Shown in pieces: positions 19,636 through 28,585 of a stretch of 64,000 nucleotides of DNA. Both the position numbers and the translations under genes were made by a program. Origin of the DNA: JAKOUY01 sp037045185 (GTDB taxonomy: Bacteria > Actinomycetota > Acidimicrobiia > Acidimicrobiales > Ilumatobacteraceae); the NCBI GenBank assembly GCA_037045185.1, contig JBAOHQ010000001.1, positions 62,001-126,000 on the forward strand, given 5' to 3'. The first letter of the stretch is position 1. Each line of letters starts with the position of its first letter. Under the pieces are notes generated by a model, which worked only from the letters and a program-made list of their open reading frames with translations, did no database searches and had not been told where the DNA came from.

Positions 19636-20082
19636 GTGGACAGAGTGATGACGGAAGCGTTCCACAAGAGGTGGCTCATCGTCACGGCCATCGTGGTGGG
19701 CTCGTTCGGGCCGGTGTTCTCGCTGGCGACCCGGGTGTCGACTGCCGGCCCGGCTCGGTGGACGCTCGACTTCCTGAACGGTCCTGGCGGCAACCCGCAG
19801 ACCTTTCAAGCTGCCACGACACGCTTCTTGACGGCGCTCACCGGCGGGTTCCTGCTGGGCTGGGGCGTGATGATCCTGGGCCTGCGCGCCTGGGTGTACG
19901 ACCGCGCTCCCGAGGGAGTCCGCAAGAGCGTGGTCACCGGGCTGCTGGCTTGGTTCGTGCTCGACAGCACCGGGTCGATCGCTTCGGGCAACGCCTGGAA
20001 CGCCGGCTACAACGTGATCGTCCTGCTCCTCGCTGTCGGCCCGCTGTGGCGGCGAGCCACGCCGTCGACGACGAACGGGTAG
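19636..20082 (+). CDS. Small membrane protein of unknown function, TetR-linked
   Basis: A 148-residue protein with about four membrane segments: after RWLIVTAIVVGSFG, around LTGGFLLGWGVMILGL, around VVTGLLAWFVLDSTGS, and YNVIVLLLAVGPLW. I do not recognise a family with confidence; the pattern (a polar loop, then GWGVMILGLR) resembles small DUF-type membrane proteins. I chose GTG 19636 because GAGGGGG lies seven bases upstream; the ATG at 19648 would be 19 bases from it. It is probably repressed by the divergent TetR protein. Confidence 0.65.
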   Translation: MDRVMTEAFHKRWLIVTAIVVGSFGPVFSLATRVSTAGPARWTLDFLNGPGGNPQTFQAATTRFLTALTGGFLLGWGVMILGLRAWVYDRAPEGVRKSVVTGLLAWFVLDSTGSIASGNAWNAGYNVIVLLLAVGPLWRRATPSTTNG

Positions 20083-20181
20083 TGACGGCGGCGCCTGATG
20101 TCATCCGCCGGCTCGCCGAAGCCTGGGCCACCGGTCAGGCAGGGCGCGTAGCCGGTTTCGTGGTGGCGTGAGCATGGCGGG

Positions 20182-20187
20182 TACCGT
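20182..20187 (+). promoter_or_regulatory. Putative -10 element (TACCGT) of the SDR gene
   Basis: TACCGT eight bases upstream of the SDR ATG. No Shine-Dalgarno sequence is seen, in line with leaderless transcription. Confidence 0.3.
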
Positions 20188-20195
20188 CCCATTCC

Positions 20196-21026
20196 ATGTC
20201 GGACTCCACCGCCGTTGCCACCCGAACCGTCAGCATCGGAAGGCTCGCCGGGAGGGTCGCCGTGATCACCGGATCGGGTGACGGCATCGGCGCGGCGATG
20301 GCCCGCCGGTTCGCTGCCGAAGGCGCCACCGTCGTGGTCTCGGACATCAACGACATCAACGGCCAGCGGGTGGTCGACGAGATCCGCGCCGCCGGGGGAA
20401 CGGGCGGCTTCCACCACGCCGACGTCACCCAGAAAGGCGACAACATCGACCTGATCCGCCACGCGGTTGACACCTTCGGCTCGGTCGACATCCTGGTCAA
20501 CAACGCCTGGGGCGGGGGCGGTCACCTGGCCCGAACCGACCAGAAGACCGACGACGTGATGATGCACGGGATCGAGATGAACTACCTCGGCCCGTGGTGG
20601 GCGATGCAGGCGGCGTACCCGCACATGAAGGCACGAGGCTGGGGCCGGGTCATCAACATCTGCTCGCTCAACGGTGTCAACGCCCACATGGGCAGCGTCG
20701 ACTACAACGCCAGCAAGGAGGCCCTGCGCGGCCTGACGCGCACCGTGGCGCGGGAGTGGACCCGGACCGGGATCACCTGCAACATCATCTGCCCCGGCGC
20801 CAAGACGGCCGCGTTCCGGGCGTTCGCCACGGCCAACCCGGAGATGGCCAAGGCCGCCGAGGAGACCCACCCGATGGGTCGGCTCGGTGATCCCGACGAC
20901 GACATCGCCCCGGTCGCCGCCTTCCTCGCCAGCGAGGACAGCCGCTACGTCACCGGGAACACGCTGTTCGTCGACGGTGGCGGGCACATCAACGGCGTGG
21001 TCTGGGCGCCGGATCTGGGCGTCTGA
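20196..21026 (+). CDS. Short-chain dehydrogenase/reductase (SDR)
   Basis: A 276-residue classical SDR. The NAD(P)-binding motif TGSGDGIG is near residue 27; NNAW follows at the usual place; the catalytic residues are Ser in INICSLNG and Tyr170-x3-Lys174 (YNASK); the C-terminus has TGNTLFVDGGGH. Asp follows the second beta strand (VVVSDIND), which favours NAD over NADP. The substrate is unknown. It is followed after 29 bases by a sulfatase gene on the same strand. Confidence 0.9.
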   Translation: MSDSTAVATRTVSIGRLAGRVAVITGSGDGIGAAMARRFAAEGATVVVSDINDINGQRVVDEIRAAGGTGGFHHADVTQKGDNIDLIRHAVDTFGSVDILVNNAWGGGGHLARTDQKTDDVMMHGIEMNYLGPWWAMQAAYPHMKARGWGRVINICSLNGVNAHMGSVDYNASKEALRGLTRTVAREWTRTGITCNIICPGAKTAAFRAFATANPEMAKAAEETHPMGRLGDPDDDIAPVAAFLASEDSRYVTGNTLFVDGGGHINGVVWAPDLGV

Positions 21027-21055
21027 CCGTTCGCCGGCCTGCGAGAGTTGTCGAC

Positions 21056-22510
21056 GTGAGCCAGCGCCCGAACATCCTGTTCATCACGCTCGACCAGTAC
21101 CGGGCCGACAGCCTCGGCTGCGCCGGGCACCCGGTGGTGCGCACACCGAACCTCGACCACCTCGCCGCCCACGGGGTCCGCTTCGCCCGCCACTACGCCC
21201 AGGCCGCCCCGTGCGCGCCGGGGCGGGCGGCGCTGTACACGGGCACCTACCAGATGAACAACCGCGTCGTGGCCAACGGCACGCCGCTCGACCAGCGCTT
21301 CGACAACATCGCCCTCGCCGGGCGGCGGGCCGGCTACGCCCCCGCGCTGTTCGGGTACTCCGACCAGGGCGTCGACCTGCGCCGGATCGCCGACCCCTCC
21401 GACGCGCGCCTGTTCACCTGGGAGGGAGTCCTGCCCGGGTTCGACCTGGTGCTCGACCTCGACGAGCGCCATCAGCCGTGGATGGCGTGGCTGGCCGGTC
21501 TCGGCTACGACGTCACCGACCCGAACGTGGCCCTGGCCACCGAGTCCACCCGCCCGGCCGAGCACAGCGTCACCCAGTTCTTCACCGACGTGTTCCTTGA
21601 CTGGCTGGCCGGTCGGCACGAACCGTGGTTCGCCCATCTGTCGTTCCTGCGCCCGCACCCGCCCTTCGACGCCGCCGGGCACTACGCCACCATGTATGAC
21701 CCCGCCGACAGCCCACCGCCGTTGCCGATCCCGAACGAGCCGAGCGAGCCCGAGCAGGTGGCGTTGACCCACCCGCTGGCCTGCGCGCCGCAGGATGTCC
21801 CGGCGATGCGCGCCCAGTACTACGGGCTGATCACCGAGGTGGACCATCACCTCGGGCGGATCTTCACGGCGTTGCACGAGCGCAACGAGTGGGAGTCGAC
21901 CTTCGTCGTCGTCACCGCCGACCACGCCGAGCAACTGGGTGATCAGGGCCTGCGTGGCAAGTTGCTGCACTTCGAGTCCAGCTACCACATCCTCGGCATC
22001 GTCCGTGACCCGGCCAACCCGCAGGCCCACGGCACGGTGGTGGACGACTTCACCGAGAACGTCGACCTGTTCCCCACCCTGTGCGAGGCGATGGGTGAGC
22101 CGGTGCCCGTTCAGTGCGACGGGCGCCCGCTGACCCCATACCTGCATGGCGAACCGCATCCCGCACCGAAGGCGGCGGCCTACTACGAATTCGACTGGCG
22201 CGACCTGTTCCTCGCCGATGGCGACAACGGCTGGCCGTGGGACCGCCGCCTCGACACCATGCACCTCGCCGTGCGCCGCAGCCAGGATCACGCCTACGTG
22301 CACTTCGGGGACGGCACCTGGCGCTGCTACGACCTCGCCGCCGATCCCACGTGGCGCACCCAGGTCACCGACCCGGCCGTCGTGCTCGCCGAGGCTCAGG
22401 CCATGCTCACCTGGCGAGCCACCCACACCGACCGCGCCCTCACCACCACGCTGCTGAGCAGCACCGGCCCCCGCGGCCGCCTCCCCGACCCCCTCCCCCC
22501 GCCCCTGTGA
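21056..22510 (+). CDS. Sulfatase-family (alkaline phosphatase superfamily) hydrolase
   Basis: A 484-residue type I sulfatase. The N-terminal metal motif is NILFITLDQYRADSLG; the C-x-P-x-R signature is CAPGR, Cys53 to Arg57, the site that an FGE enzyme oxidises to formylglycine; VVTADHAEQLGDQG gives further metal ligands. It has no signal peptide, so it is probably cytosolic. The GTG at 21056 is the only start that keeps the first motif. Substrate unknown (sulfate ester, or a phosphonate monoester as in some relatives). It may form a pair with the SDR upstream. Confidence 0.88.
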   Translation: MSQRPNILFITLDQYRADSLGCAGHPVVRTPNLDHLAAHGVRFARHYAQAAPCAPGRAALYTGTYQMNNRVVANGTPLDQRFDNIALAGRRAGYAPALFGYSDQGVDLRRIADPSDARLFTWEGVLPGFDLVLDLDERHQPWMAWLAGLGYDVTDPNVALATESTRPAEHSVTQFFTDVFLDWLAGRHEPWFAHLSFLRPHPPFDAAGHYATMYDPADSPPPLPIPNEPSEPEQVALTHPLACAPQDVPAMRAQYYGLITEVDHHLGRIFTALHERNEWESTFVVVTADHAEQLGDQGLRGKLLHFESSYHILGIVRDPANPQAHGTVVDDFTENVDLFPTLCEAMGEPVPVQCDGRPLTPYLHGEPHPAPKAAAYYEFDWRDLFLADGDNGWPWDRRLDTMHLAVRRSQDHAYVHFGDGTWRCYDLAADPTWRTQVTDPAVVLAEAQAMLTWRATHTDRALTTTLLSSTGPRGRLPDPLPPPL

Positions 22511-22530
22511 CCCGGCGTTGTTCACGTGAT

Positions 22531-22547
22531 CTCCAGTCCGGCTGGAG
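22531..22547. terminator. Small hairpin between convergent sulfatase and trmB
   Basis: CTCCAG-TCCGG-CTGGAG, a perfect six-base stem with a five-base loop in the 53-base gap between convergent genes. No T tract, so termination would be weak or factor-assisted. Confidence 0.35.
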
Positions 22548-22563
22548 TGAGAGTGAGCAAACG

Positions 22564-23211
22564 TCAGGGGGCGAGGTGGTAGAGGAGGTCGACGGGCTGG
22601 CGGCCGGCGGCGAGGCCACGGCGCTCGTAGCCCGTGAGCGGGCGCCAGTCGGGGCGCGGGACGGGGCCGCCGGCCAGCCGGGCATCTGCGTCACAGACCG
22701 CGCGCATCTGCTCGGCGTAGTCGGCGAGGTCGGTGGCCAGATGGACGAAGCCGCCGGGCCGCAGGCGGTCCACCAGCGCCACCATCACATCGGCGCGCAC
22801 CAGGCGGCGGCGCTGCTGGCGGGCCTTCGGCCACGGGTCGGGGAACCAGATCCGGATCCCGGCCAGCGAGCCCGGCCCGATGCGCGCCAGCAGTTCCAGC
22901 ACGTCACCTTCCACCACGCGGACGTGCTCCAGGCCGTGCTCCTCGATGGCATCCAGCACGTGGGCCACACCCGGCGTGTGCACCTCCACGCCGAGCACCC
23001 GCTGGCCGGGCTCGCGACGGGCCAAATCGACCAGTGCTGCGCCGTAGCCGAAGCCGATGTCCAGCACGGCCCCGGCTGCCCAGTGGACGACCGGGCCCTC
23101 GACGTCGAAGGTGAACAGCGGTCGCAACCGGTCGTACGACGCCTGGCGAGTGGGCCCCAGCCTCCTGCGGCGCGGCCGGAAGCTACGCAGCGGTGGGTAC
23201 GGCACGCTCAC
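22564..23211 (-). CDS. trmB: tRNA (guanine-N7-)-methyltransferase TrmB
   Basis: SAM-dependent enzyme that makes m7G46 in tRNA. It has 215 residues. The SAM motif is VLDIGFGYGAALVDLA; GVEVHTPG is motif II; the family-specific IWFPDPWPKARQQRRRLV stretch is complete; the C-terminus has TGYERRGLAAGR, the TrmB signature in its usual place. I chose the GTG at 23211, which overlaps the stop of the upstream metallo-hydrolase (GTGA). The nearest upstream ATG would add a Pro/Arg-rich tail that does not look coded. Confidence 0.92.
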   Translation of the reverse strand: MSVPYPPLRSFRPRRRRLGPTRQASYDRLRPLFTFDVEGPVVHWAAGAVLDIGFGYGAALVDLARREPGQRVLGVEVHTPGVAHVLDAIEEHGLEHVRVVEGDVLELLARIGPGSLAGIRIWFPDPWPKARQQRRRLVRADVMVALVDRLRPGGFVHLATDLADYAEQMRAVCDADARLAGGPVPRPDWRPLTGYERRGLAAGRQPVDLLYHLAP

Positions 23212-24128
23212 AGCAGGTGCACCGTGTCGTCGGCGCCGAGGGCGACGACGCCCTGGCGGGCCAGTCGTTCGAGGTGCAGGGTGATCATGCGCCACTCCAC
23301 CGACTCGCCGAACCCCGCGGGGCGGGTGCCCGGGCGGTAGACGATGCCCTCGTCCACCAGGCGGTCGACGGTGGCGGGGCCCTGCCCGATCAGCTCGAGC
23401 AGCCGCTCGTCACGGCGATCGATGACCGCGGCGAAGCGGCGGAGCTGCGCGAGGAACTCCTCGCTGCCCTCGACGACGCCCTTCTGGTGGAACGTCGCGT
23501 ACCACCTGGCCTCGATCTCCTCGGCGCGGGCGATCGAGCGGACGAAGGCGTCCAAGTCACTCCAGTGATCGCCGTAGTACGGGCCGAACCCGGTGAGATC
23601 GATGTCGCCCACGTAGGCCACACCATCGGGCTCGACCAGGAACGCTGTGTGACCGCGGGTGTGGCCGGGCAGGTGTAGCGCCGTCACGTTCACACCGCCG
23701 AGGTCCCACGTCGCGCCGTCGGCAAACCCCATCGCATCGGGCCGCCCGGTGAGATGGAACTGCTGGACGAGGGTGTTGCGCCACTCACCGGCCGTCGCCG
23801 CGTCGGTGTGCAGGCCGTACACCTCCATGATCCCGTCCAACGAGCGGACTCCCAGGAGGTCCGCCTCGTGCACACCCACGTGGGTGGCGTCCACGGTGGA
23901 CAGCCCGGCGATGTGGTCCTCGTGGGCGTGGCTGATCAGCACACGATCCACACGTTCGCCGAGGCCGGCGCGCCCGTGCACGGTGAGCGACGGGTCGATC
24001 AGGACCACGCCGTCGGCGCCACGAACCACCACCGAGTTGCCGTCCGGGTACCGCCCGCCGTGCGCGCCGCGCAGCACGGTGACGTGCGCGGTGAGCGGCA
24101 GATCGCTGTCGTGGAGCCAGGCGGACAT
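23208..24128 (-). CDS. Metallo-beta-lactamase-fold hydrolase
   Basis: A 306-residue MBL-fold protein. The zinc motif HAHEDH is at residues 67-72; a second His is in LPGHTRGH, and an Asp is in YVGDIDLTGFG, completing a di-zinc site. The C-terminal 90 residues look helical and resemble the winged-helix tail (a glyoxalase/LACTB2-like architecture). Substrate unknown. It overlaps trmB by four bases. Its start is only 17 bases from that of the divergent DUF192 gene, which shares a CTAGT palindrome. Confidence 0.85.
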   Translation of the reverse strand: MSAWLHDSDLPLTAHVTVLRGAHGGRYPDGNSVVVRGADGVVLIDPSLTVHGRAGLGERVDRVLISHAHEDHIAGLSTVDATHVGVHEADLLGVRSLDGIMEVYGLHTDAATAGEWRNTLVQQFHLTGRPDAMGFADGATWDLGGVNVTALHLPGHTRGHTAFLVEPDGVAYVGDIDLTGFGPYYGDHWSDLDAFVRSIARAEEIEARWYATFHQKGVVEGSEEFLAQLRRFAAVIDRRDERLLELIGQGPATVDRLVDEGIVYRPGTRPAGFGESVEWRMITLHLERLARQGVVALGADDTVHLL

Positions 24129-24133
24129 CCCAC

Positions 24134-24139
24134 TAGTTT
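24134..24139 (+). promoter_or_regulatory. Putative -10 element (TAGTTT) of the DUF192-rsmI-HAD operon
   Basis: TAGTTT six bases upstream of the ATG at 24146, inside the 17-base divergent gap. Such a short gap leaves no room for a leader with a ribosome-binding site. Confidence 0.4.
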
Positions 24140-24145
24140 GGCCAC

Positions 24146-24475
24146 ATGGCCTGGCTGGTCTCCGAAGGGCGTGTCCTCGCCTCCGCCGACGTGGCGGCCG
24201 CGCCAGCCGAGCGGCGACGCGGGCTGCTGCGACGTGACGGGATCGACGGGGCGCTCGTCATCGACCCGTGCCGCTGGGTGCACACCGTCGGCATGCGCTT
24301 CCCCGTCGACGTCGCCTTCCTCGACGCCGACGGCGTGGTGCTGAAGACCGTGCAGATGTCTCGCCACCGTCTCGGCGCCCCGGTCCCACGGGCCCGGCGG
24401 GTGGTGGAGGCCGAGGCGGGCGCCTTTGCCCGGTGGGGCGTGCACGTGGGCATGACGCTGGAGATCCGCCCGTGA
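24146..24475 (+). CDS. DUF192-family protein
   Basis: A 109-residue protein of the DUF192 family, a small beta-rich fold with no established biochemical function. Typical features are the R-R-x-G-L-L segment after the first helix, the W-V-H-T-V-G-M-x-F-P-V-D-V-A-F-L-D run, and the C-terminal VVEAEAGAF. It has no signal peptide, unlike many relatives. Its stop overlaps the rsmI GTG start (GTGA), which begins a three-gene coupled operon. Confidence 0.85.
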   Translation: MAWLVSEGRVLASADVAAAPAERRRGLLRRDGIDGALVIDPCRWVHTVGMRFPVDVAFLDADGVVLKTVQMSRHRLGAPVPRARRVVEAEAGAFARWGVHVGMTLEIRP

Positions 24476-25317
24476 ACCGCGCCGCGCTGGTGCTCGTGGC
24501 CACGCCCATCGGCAACCTCGGCGACATCAGCCCTCGGGCCGTCGAGGCCCTGCGCGCTGCCACCCTGATCTGCTGCGAGGACACCCGCCACAGCGCCAAG
24601 CTGCTCAACCACGTGGGCATCAGCGGGGTGCGTCTGGCGATCTGCAACGAGCACACCGAGGCCGAACGGGTCCGGGAGGTGACTGCCGCGCTTGACGCCG
24701 GCGGCTCGGTCGCCCTGATCACCGACGCCGGGACCCCTGGCATCAGCGATCCCGGTTCACGCCTGGTGCGCGCCGTGCTCGACACCGGTCACCGGGTGAC
24801 CACGATCCCCGGCCCGGCGGCCTTCGTCGCCGCCCTGGTGATCAGCGGGCTGGACACGACCCGCTTCGTGTTCGACGGCTTCCTTCCCCGATCGGGTGGC
24901 CAGCGCACTGCCCGTCTCGCCGCCCTGGCCGCCGAGGCGCGCACCGTGGTGCTGTACGAAGCGCCGCACCGGGTGGAACGAACGGTGACGGATCTGGTCC
25001 GAGCCTGCGGCCCTCACCGCCAGGTGGCGCTGGTGCGCGAACTCACCAAGCTGCACGAGACCGTGTGGCGCGGGGCGATGGCCGACGCCGCGGCGCACCT
25101 TCGGGCCCACCCGCCGCGTGGCGAGTACGCCATCGTGGTGGAAGGCGCCCCACCCCAGGCGGAGTTCACCGACAGCCAACTCCGTGACGCACTGCGCGCC
25201 GAACTGGCCAGCGGCGCCGACCGCAAGACCGCCATCGCCGTGGTCGCCGCCGAGCGCGCCGTGCCCAGACGGCGCGTCTATGAGCTGGCCCTGCGCCTCG
25301 CCCGGGAGCAGCCGTGA
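24472..25317 (+). CDS. rsmI: 16S rRNA (cytidine-2'-O)-methyltransferase RsmI
   Basis: Methylates the 2'-OH of C1402 in 16S rRNA. It has 281 residues with the tetrapyrrole-methylase fold. Signatures: LVATPIGNLGDISPRAVEAL at the N-terminus, CEDTRHSAKLL, LITDAGTPGISDPG and IPGPAAFVAALVISGL. The GTG at 24472 fits the family start and overlaps the DUF192 stop; its own stop overlaps the next GTG. Confidence 0.95.
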   Translation: MNRAALVLVATPIGNLGDISPRAVEALRAATLICCEDTRHSAKLLNHVGISGVRLAICNEHTEAERVREVTAALDAGGSVALITDAGTPGISDPGSRLVRAVLDTGHRVTTIPGPAAFVAALVISGLDTTRFVFDGFLPRSGGQRTARLAALAAEARTVVLYEAPHRVERTVTDLVRACGPHRQVALVRELTKLHETVWRGAMADAAAHLRAHPPRGEYAIVVEGAPPQAEFTDSQLRDALRAELASGADRKTAIAVVAAERAVPRRRVYELALRLAREQP

Positions 25318-26180
25318 GCCTGTCCGACACCGCCGACCTCCTCGCCGTCCAGGGCGACGCAGAGCCGGCGCCCAGCGATCTTCCCAACGCCGAGCCGCCG
25401 TACACGCCCCACGGCACCGCCGCCGCCTTCTTCGATCTCGACCGCACCCTGATCAGCGGGTCCAGTGCCTTCGTGCTGGGGATGACCGCCTACCGCAACG
25501 GGCTGATCCCCAAGGCCCAGTTCGCTCGAGACGCCGCGGCGGCGGTGCGCTTCCGGCTGCACGGCGCCAGCGACGACACCTCGACCGGCGTGCGTGACCG
25601 GATCCTCGGCGCCGTGCGCGGCGTCGCCGTGGAGGACCTGGTGGCCCTGAACGCCGACATCGTCCCCAAACTAATGGCCAAGTTGCGTCCCGAGGCCAAG
25701 CTGCTGCTCGACCAGCACCGCCATGCCCACCGGGCCACCTACATCGTGTCCGCCTCACCCGTCGAACTGGTCGAGCCGCTGGCCAAGGCCCTGGGGATGA
25801 CCGGCGGTCTGGGGACGCGCAGCACGATCGTCGACGGCATCTACACCGGCGAGCTCGCCGCACCCTTCTGCTACGGCCCCGGCAAGGTGGAGGCGATCCG
25901 CGAGCTGGCCAGATGGGAAGGTTACCACCTCGACCACTGCTGGGCGTACAGCGATTCGGCCAGTGATCTGCCGATGATGGAATGCGTCGGCCACCCGGTG
26001 GCGGTCAACCCCGACGGGAAGCTGGAACGCATCGCCAACGAGCGTGGCTGGCCGGTGGTGGTGTTCTCGCGCAAGTCGAAGTCGGTCGTTCGCCGGATCA
26101 GCCAGGGCGTCGTGACCGCCGGCGTCGCGGCCGGCGGGTTCGCCGCCGGTGCCCGCTACGGGCGCGGCCGGGTCAGCTAA
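25314..26180 (+). CDS. HAD-IB family hydrolase (SerB-like phosphatase)
   Basis: A 288-residue HAD phosphatase. Motif I is FFDLDRTLISGSS near residue 40; motif II VSASPVELV; motif III/IV GKVEAIRELARWEG and AYSDSASDLPMMECVG. The family includes SerB-like and CicA-like phosphatases; the 30-residue N-terminal tail is unstructured, and the C-terminus has a glycine-rich hydrophobic segment (VTAGVAAGGFAAGARYG) that may touch the membrane. Substrate unknown; lipid phosphates are possible for membrane-associated members. It is coupled to rsmI and overlaps the convergent thioesterase gene by eight bases. Confidence 0.85.
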   Translation: MSLSDTADLLAVQGDAEPAPSDLPNAEPPYTPHGTAAAFFDLDRTLISGSSAFVLGMTAYRNGLIPKAQFARDAAAAVRFRLHGASDDTSTGVRDRILGAVRGVAVEDLVALNADIVPKLMAKLRPEAKLLLDQHRHAHRATYIVSASPVELVEPLAKALGMTGGLGTRSTIVDGIYTGELAAPFCYGPGKVEAIRELARWEGYHLDHCWAYSDSASDLPMMECVGHPVAVNPDGKLERIANERGWPVVVFSRKSKSVVRRISQGVVTAGVAAGGFAAGARYGRGRVS

Positions 26181-26979
26181 CGCCCTGGGGCAGCAGACCG
26201 ATCTGGCGGCTCTGTGCCACCAACTGGTCACGGCTGTCCCACACCTCGCCGTCCTCGTCCAGGCACCCGTTCTGCACGAACCGGCTGCGGAACACGCAAC
26301 GCAGCGGGCCCGGCGCCGGCACGCCACGCACGTGAACCGTGTACTCCACCGTGGGCACCCAGCCCACCGGGACGGCCAGGTTGAAGACCGCTGGTGGGAA
26401 CGCGTCGCACACCAGCAGCAACGCCAGCGGGTCCACCGGGCGGCCGTCGGCAAAGCCGAAGTACCCGGCGACCTCGGCCTCGCCGCTGCGGTCACGGGTG
26501 GCGAAGCCGACATCGCCAGGGCGTAAGGACACGTCCAGCCGCCCCAGCAGGGCCGGGGCCTCGCTCGGCGCGCTGCGCTGCGACAGGCACTCGGCCTGCG
26601 GCGGGAGCTCGGGCGGCGCACCGGTGACGTGACGGAACCCGCCCGCCAACCCGTCGAGGTCACCGAACGTGCCGAGGGCCTGCAGCAACACCCGGCCGGC
26701 ACGGCGGATCGATCCGCTCACCGTGGCGAACCGCCGGCCGGCCTTCAGCTCGTCGGCGGTCACCTGCACCGGGCCGGCAGTACCTGGGGCCAGGAAGTGG
26801 GCCGTCACAGAGACCGGGTGGGGCCGGCCACACATCGCTGCCATGTGCCTGGCTGCCATCGCCACCAGGTACCCACCGTTGGCATTCCCGGCGATGTCCC
26901 AACCGGGATGGATCTCGGCGCTCCCGCCGGCCGCTACCGAGGTGGCCCGGTCGAACTCACCCTCACCGATGTTCTGCAC
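26173..26979 (-). CDS. Acyl-CoA thioesterase family (double hotdog fold)
   Basis: A 268-residue protein with two hotdog-like halves, as in TesB-type acyl-CoA thioesterases. Typical segments: IAGNANGGYLVAMAARHM in the first half (the hotdog helix), SVTAHFLAPGTAGPVQV, and in the second half DAFPPAVFNLAVPVGWVPTVEYTVHV with the C-terminal RSRFVQNGCLDEDGEVWD. Relatives hydrolyse medium- or long-chain acyl-CoA. The start is a GTG; no closer candidate exists. It ends eight bases inside the convergent HAD gene and is divergent from metG. Confidence 0.82.
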   Translation of the reverse strand: MQNIGEGEFDRATSVAAGGSAEIHPGWDIAGNANGGYLVAMAARHMAAMCGRPHPVSVTAHFLAPGTAGPVQVTADELKAGRRFATVSGSIRRAGRVLLQALGTFGDLDGLAGGFRHVTGAPPELPPQAECLSQRSAPSEAPALLGRLDVSLRPGDVGFATRDRSGEAEVAGYFGFADGRPVDPLALLLVCDAFPPAVFNLAVPVGWVPTVEYTVHVRGVPAPGPLRCVFRSRFVQNGCLDEDGEVWDSRDQLVAQSRQIGLLPQGVS

Positions 26980-27077
26980 GGCAGTATCCTTGCGCTCATG
27001 ACGTCGTGGACCGCAACCCGTCGAATGCGCCCGGGCAACTGACCCCTTCGCCGCGCATTCACGAAAGGACCGTCCCG

Positions 27078-28580
27078 ATGAACTACTTCCTCACCACCCC
27101 GATCTACTACGTCACGGCCAAGCCGCACCTCGGCCACGCCTACTCCACCGTCGTGTCCGATGCCCTGTGTCGCTGGCACCGGCTGCTGGGCGACGACGTC
27201 CACTTCCTCACCGGCACCGACGAGCACGGCCAGAAGGTGGCCGATGCGGCAGCGGCAGCGGGCGTGAGCCCGCAGGACTTCGCCGACTCCATCGCCCCGC
27301 TGTACTCGGCGGCCTGGGAACGGCTGAACATCAGCAACGACGATTTCATCCGCACCACCGAGCCCCGACACGCCGCTGGGGTGGTGCGATTGCTGCAGGC
27401 CTGCTACGACGCCGGCGACATCGAGCTCGACGTCTACGCCGGCAAGTACTGCGTCGCCTGCGAGGAGTACTACACCGACGAGGAGCTCGATCCGGGCGAC
27501 CTGTGTCGGATCCACAAGCGGCCGGTGGAGACCTACGAGGAGGAGAACTACTTCTTCCGCCTCAGCCGCTTCCAGGACCGACTGCTCGACTGGTACGCGG
27601 CGCACCCCGGGGCCATCAAGCCCGAGTTCCGTGGCAACGAGGCGCTCGGGCTGATCCGCAGCGGGCTGCGTGACTTCAGCATCAGCCGCACCAGCCTCAC
27701 CTGGGGCATCCCCCTGCCGTGGGACCCGGCCCACGTGGCCTACGTCTGGTTCGATGCCCTGGCCAACTACATCACCGCCATCGGCTACGGGTCCGACGAG
27801 GCCGCCTTCGCCAGGCGGTGGCCCGGCCATCACGTGATCGGCAAGGACATCATCCGCCACCACTGCGTGTACTGGCCGGCGATGCTGATGAGCGCCGGGA
27901 TCGAGCCGCCGGCCGGATGGGCCGTGGGCGGATGGCTGCTCAGCGGGGGCGAGAAGATGAGCAAGACCACCGGCAACGTGGTCAACCCGCTGGACCTGAT
28001 CGACGACATCGGTGTGGACGGATTCCGCTACTACGTGCTGGCCGACACCCCCTACGGCCAGGACGGCGACTTCACCTACGAAGGCCTGATCGGCCGGTAC
28101 AACGGTGACCTGGCCAACCACCTCGGCAACCTGGTGTCACGCGTGGCCACGGTGGTGGGCAAGTCGTGTGCCGGCCTCGGACCACAGCCGGCTGCTGACT
28201 CACCTCTCGCCGCGGCCGCCGACGAGGCGGTGCAGGCAAACATCGCCGCGTGGGCCGAGGTCCAGCCGAGCCGGGCGCTGGAGGCCACCTGGTCGCTGAT
28301 CCGGGCGACGAACGCCTACCTCGAAGCCAACGAGCCGTGGAAGATGACGCCGGGCGCGGCGTTGGACCGGGTGCTGGGCGACGCCCTGGAAGCCGTGCGG
28401 ATCGTCGCCCTGCTGTGCTCGCCGGCCGTGCCCGACACCGCCCAGGCGGTGTGGGAACGCATCGGGCTGCCCGGGGCGCTGACCGACCAGCGCCTCCCCG
28501 GGGCCGCCGCCTGGGGCGGCTACCCCGGTGGGCTCACCGTGACCAAGGGCGCGCCGCTGTTTCCTCGCCGCCAGGTCTGA
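27078..28580 (+). CDS. metG: Methionyl-tRNA synthetase
   Basis: Class I synthetase, 500 residues. The HIGH-like motif is HLGHAY near residue 18; the insert has CVACEEYYTDEEL and a later DLCRIH, which leaves a Cys/His zinc knuckle; the KMSKS motif is KMSKT, followed by TGNVVNPLDLID. The anticodon-binding helical domain follows; there is no C-terminal EMAP-like domain, as in the shorter actinobacterial enzymes. GAAAGGAC lies upstream of ATG 27078, a clear ribosome-binding site and one of the few here. It heads the metG-ASCH-tatD-RlpA-rsmA-ispE run. Confidence 0.96.
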   Translation: MNYFLTTPIYYVTAKPHLGHAYSTVVSDALCRWHRLLGDDVHFLTGTDEHGQKVADAAAAAGVSPQDFADSIAPLYSAAWERLNISNDDFIRTTEPRHAAGVVRLLQACYDAGDIELDVYAGKYCVACEEYYTDEELDPGDLCRIHKRPVETYEEENYFFRLSRFQDRLLDWYAAHPGAIKPEFRGNEALGLIRSGLRDFSISRTSLTWGIPLPWDPAHVAYVWFDALANYITAIGYGSDEAAFARRWPGHHVIGKDIIRHHCVYWPAMLMSAGIEPPAGWAVGGWLLSGGEKMSKTTGNVVNPLDLIDDIGVDGFRYYVLADTPYGQDGDFTYEGLIGRYNGDLANHLGNLVSRVATVVGKSCAGLGPQPAADSPLAAAADEAVQANIAAWAEVQPSRALEATWSLIRATNAYLEANEPWKMTPGAALDRVLGDALEAVRIVALLCSPAVPDTAQAVWERIGLPGALTDQRLPGAAAWGGYPGGLTVTKGAPLFPRRQV

Positions 28581-28585
28581 CGCCA